Source: Treponema sp. (GTDB taxonomy: Bacteria; Spirochaetota; Spirochaetia; Treponematales; Breznakiellaceae). From it: a stretch of DNA of 12,767 nt. The notes under the pieces were generated by a model, which worked only from the letters and a program-made list of their open reading frames with translations, was not told the DNA's origin and searched no databases. Position 1 is the stretch's first letter. The number at the start of each line of letters is the position of its first letter. The stretch covers positions 1 to 12,767 of the forward strand of contig JAIRUY010000116.1 of assembly GCA_031254175.1 (NCBI GenBank). The letters run 5' to 3'. This document shows positions 12,689 through 12,767 of the stretch, in pieces. The translations under genes and the position numbers were made by a program.

Positions 12689-12767
12689 TAAAAGATACAA
12701 TAATAGCAGAACATACTATAATAAATAATTGAATAATTGTAATGCATGATATTATTTTCCAATTGAA
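12689..12767. other. AT-rich DNA right of the IS element
   Basis: The last 79 nt are very AT-rich and have stops in all frames that could continue the recombinase. No feature is recognised. Its composition differs sharply from the core genes and fits accessory DNA. Confidence 0.5.

Overview
The window most likely comes from a spirochaete, probably an environmental or gut Treponema. Three things point there: a cysS gene followed directly by an ECF sigma-factor gene (from memory, the order also seen in Treponema pallidum), a UMP kinase of the archaeal sequence type (as I recall it from spirochaetes), and a lipoprotein with the loose, Phe-rich lipobox common in that group. Base composition is moderate, and both tRNA genes lack an encoded CCA end. 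The genus is an inference from gene content and was not tested by a search.

Layout. Positions 2-382 hold the 3' end of cysS. Positions 410-3867 form a tight cluster: an ECF sigma factor, a membrane anti-sigma factor with a zinc-binding motif, a small exported beta-rich protein, and a TIG/transglutaminase-fold lipoprotein that seems to have lost its catalytic cysteine. A UMP kinase follows (3907-4593). Positions 4594-5036 carry no protein gene but are rich in structure: tRNA-Gly(GCC) on the minus strand, a second copy of the 3' part of that tRNA inside nested inverted repeats, and two more long inverted repeats just before a promoter. That promoter would place the ychF transcript start at or next to its ATG. 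From 5037 to 9923 the genes run in one direction: ychF, a stand-alone cyclic-nucleotide-binding-fold protein, a phenylacetate-CoA-ligase-like enzyme, a tandem-ACT protein and glycogen synthase glgA. A CNNM/CBS 'hemolysin C' membrane protein converges on glgA, and the two stop codons share a TTAA. That gene begins 7 nt after tRNA-Cys(GCA).

The right end (about 11,300 onward) is accessory DNA: a broken N-terminal piece of a tyrosine recombinase next to the tRNA, then a complete-looking IS5-family insertion sequence (about 811 bp, 16-bp inverted repeats, CTAG at both ends). Its transposase is split into two frames joined by an A8 slippery run, and its stop codon lies in the flanking CTAG.

The most promising under-described system is the sigma/anti-sigma/exported protein/pseudo-transglutaminase lipoprotein cluster, which looks like an envelope-sensing or envelope-maintenance module. 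No CRISPR array, rRNA or recognisable riboswitch was seen.
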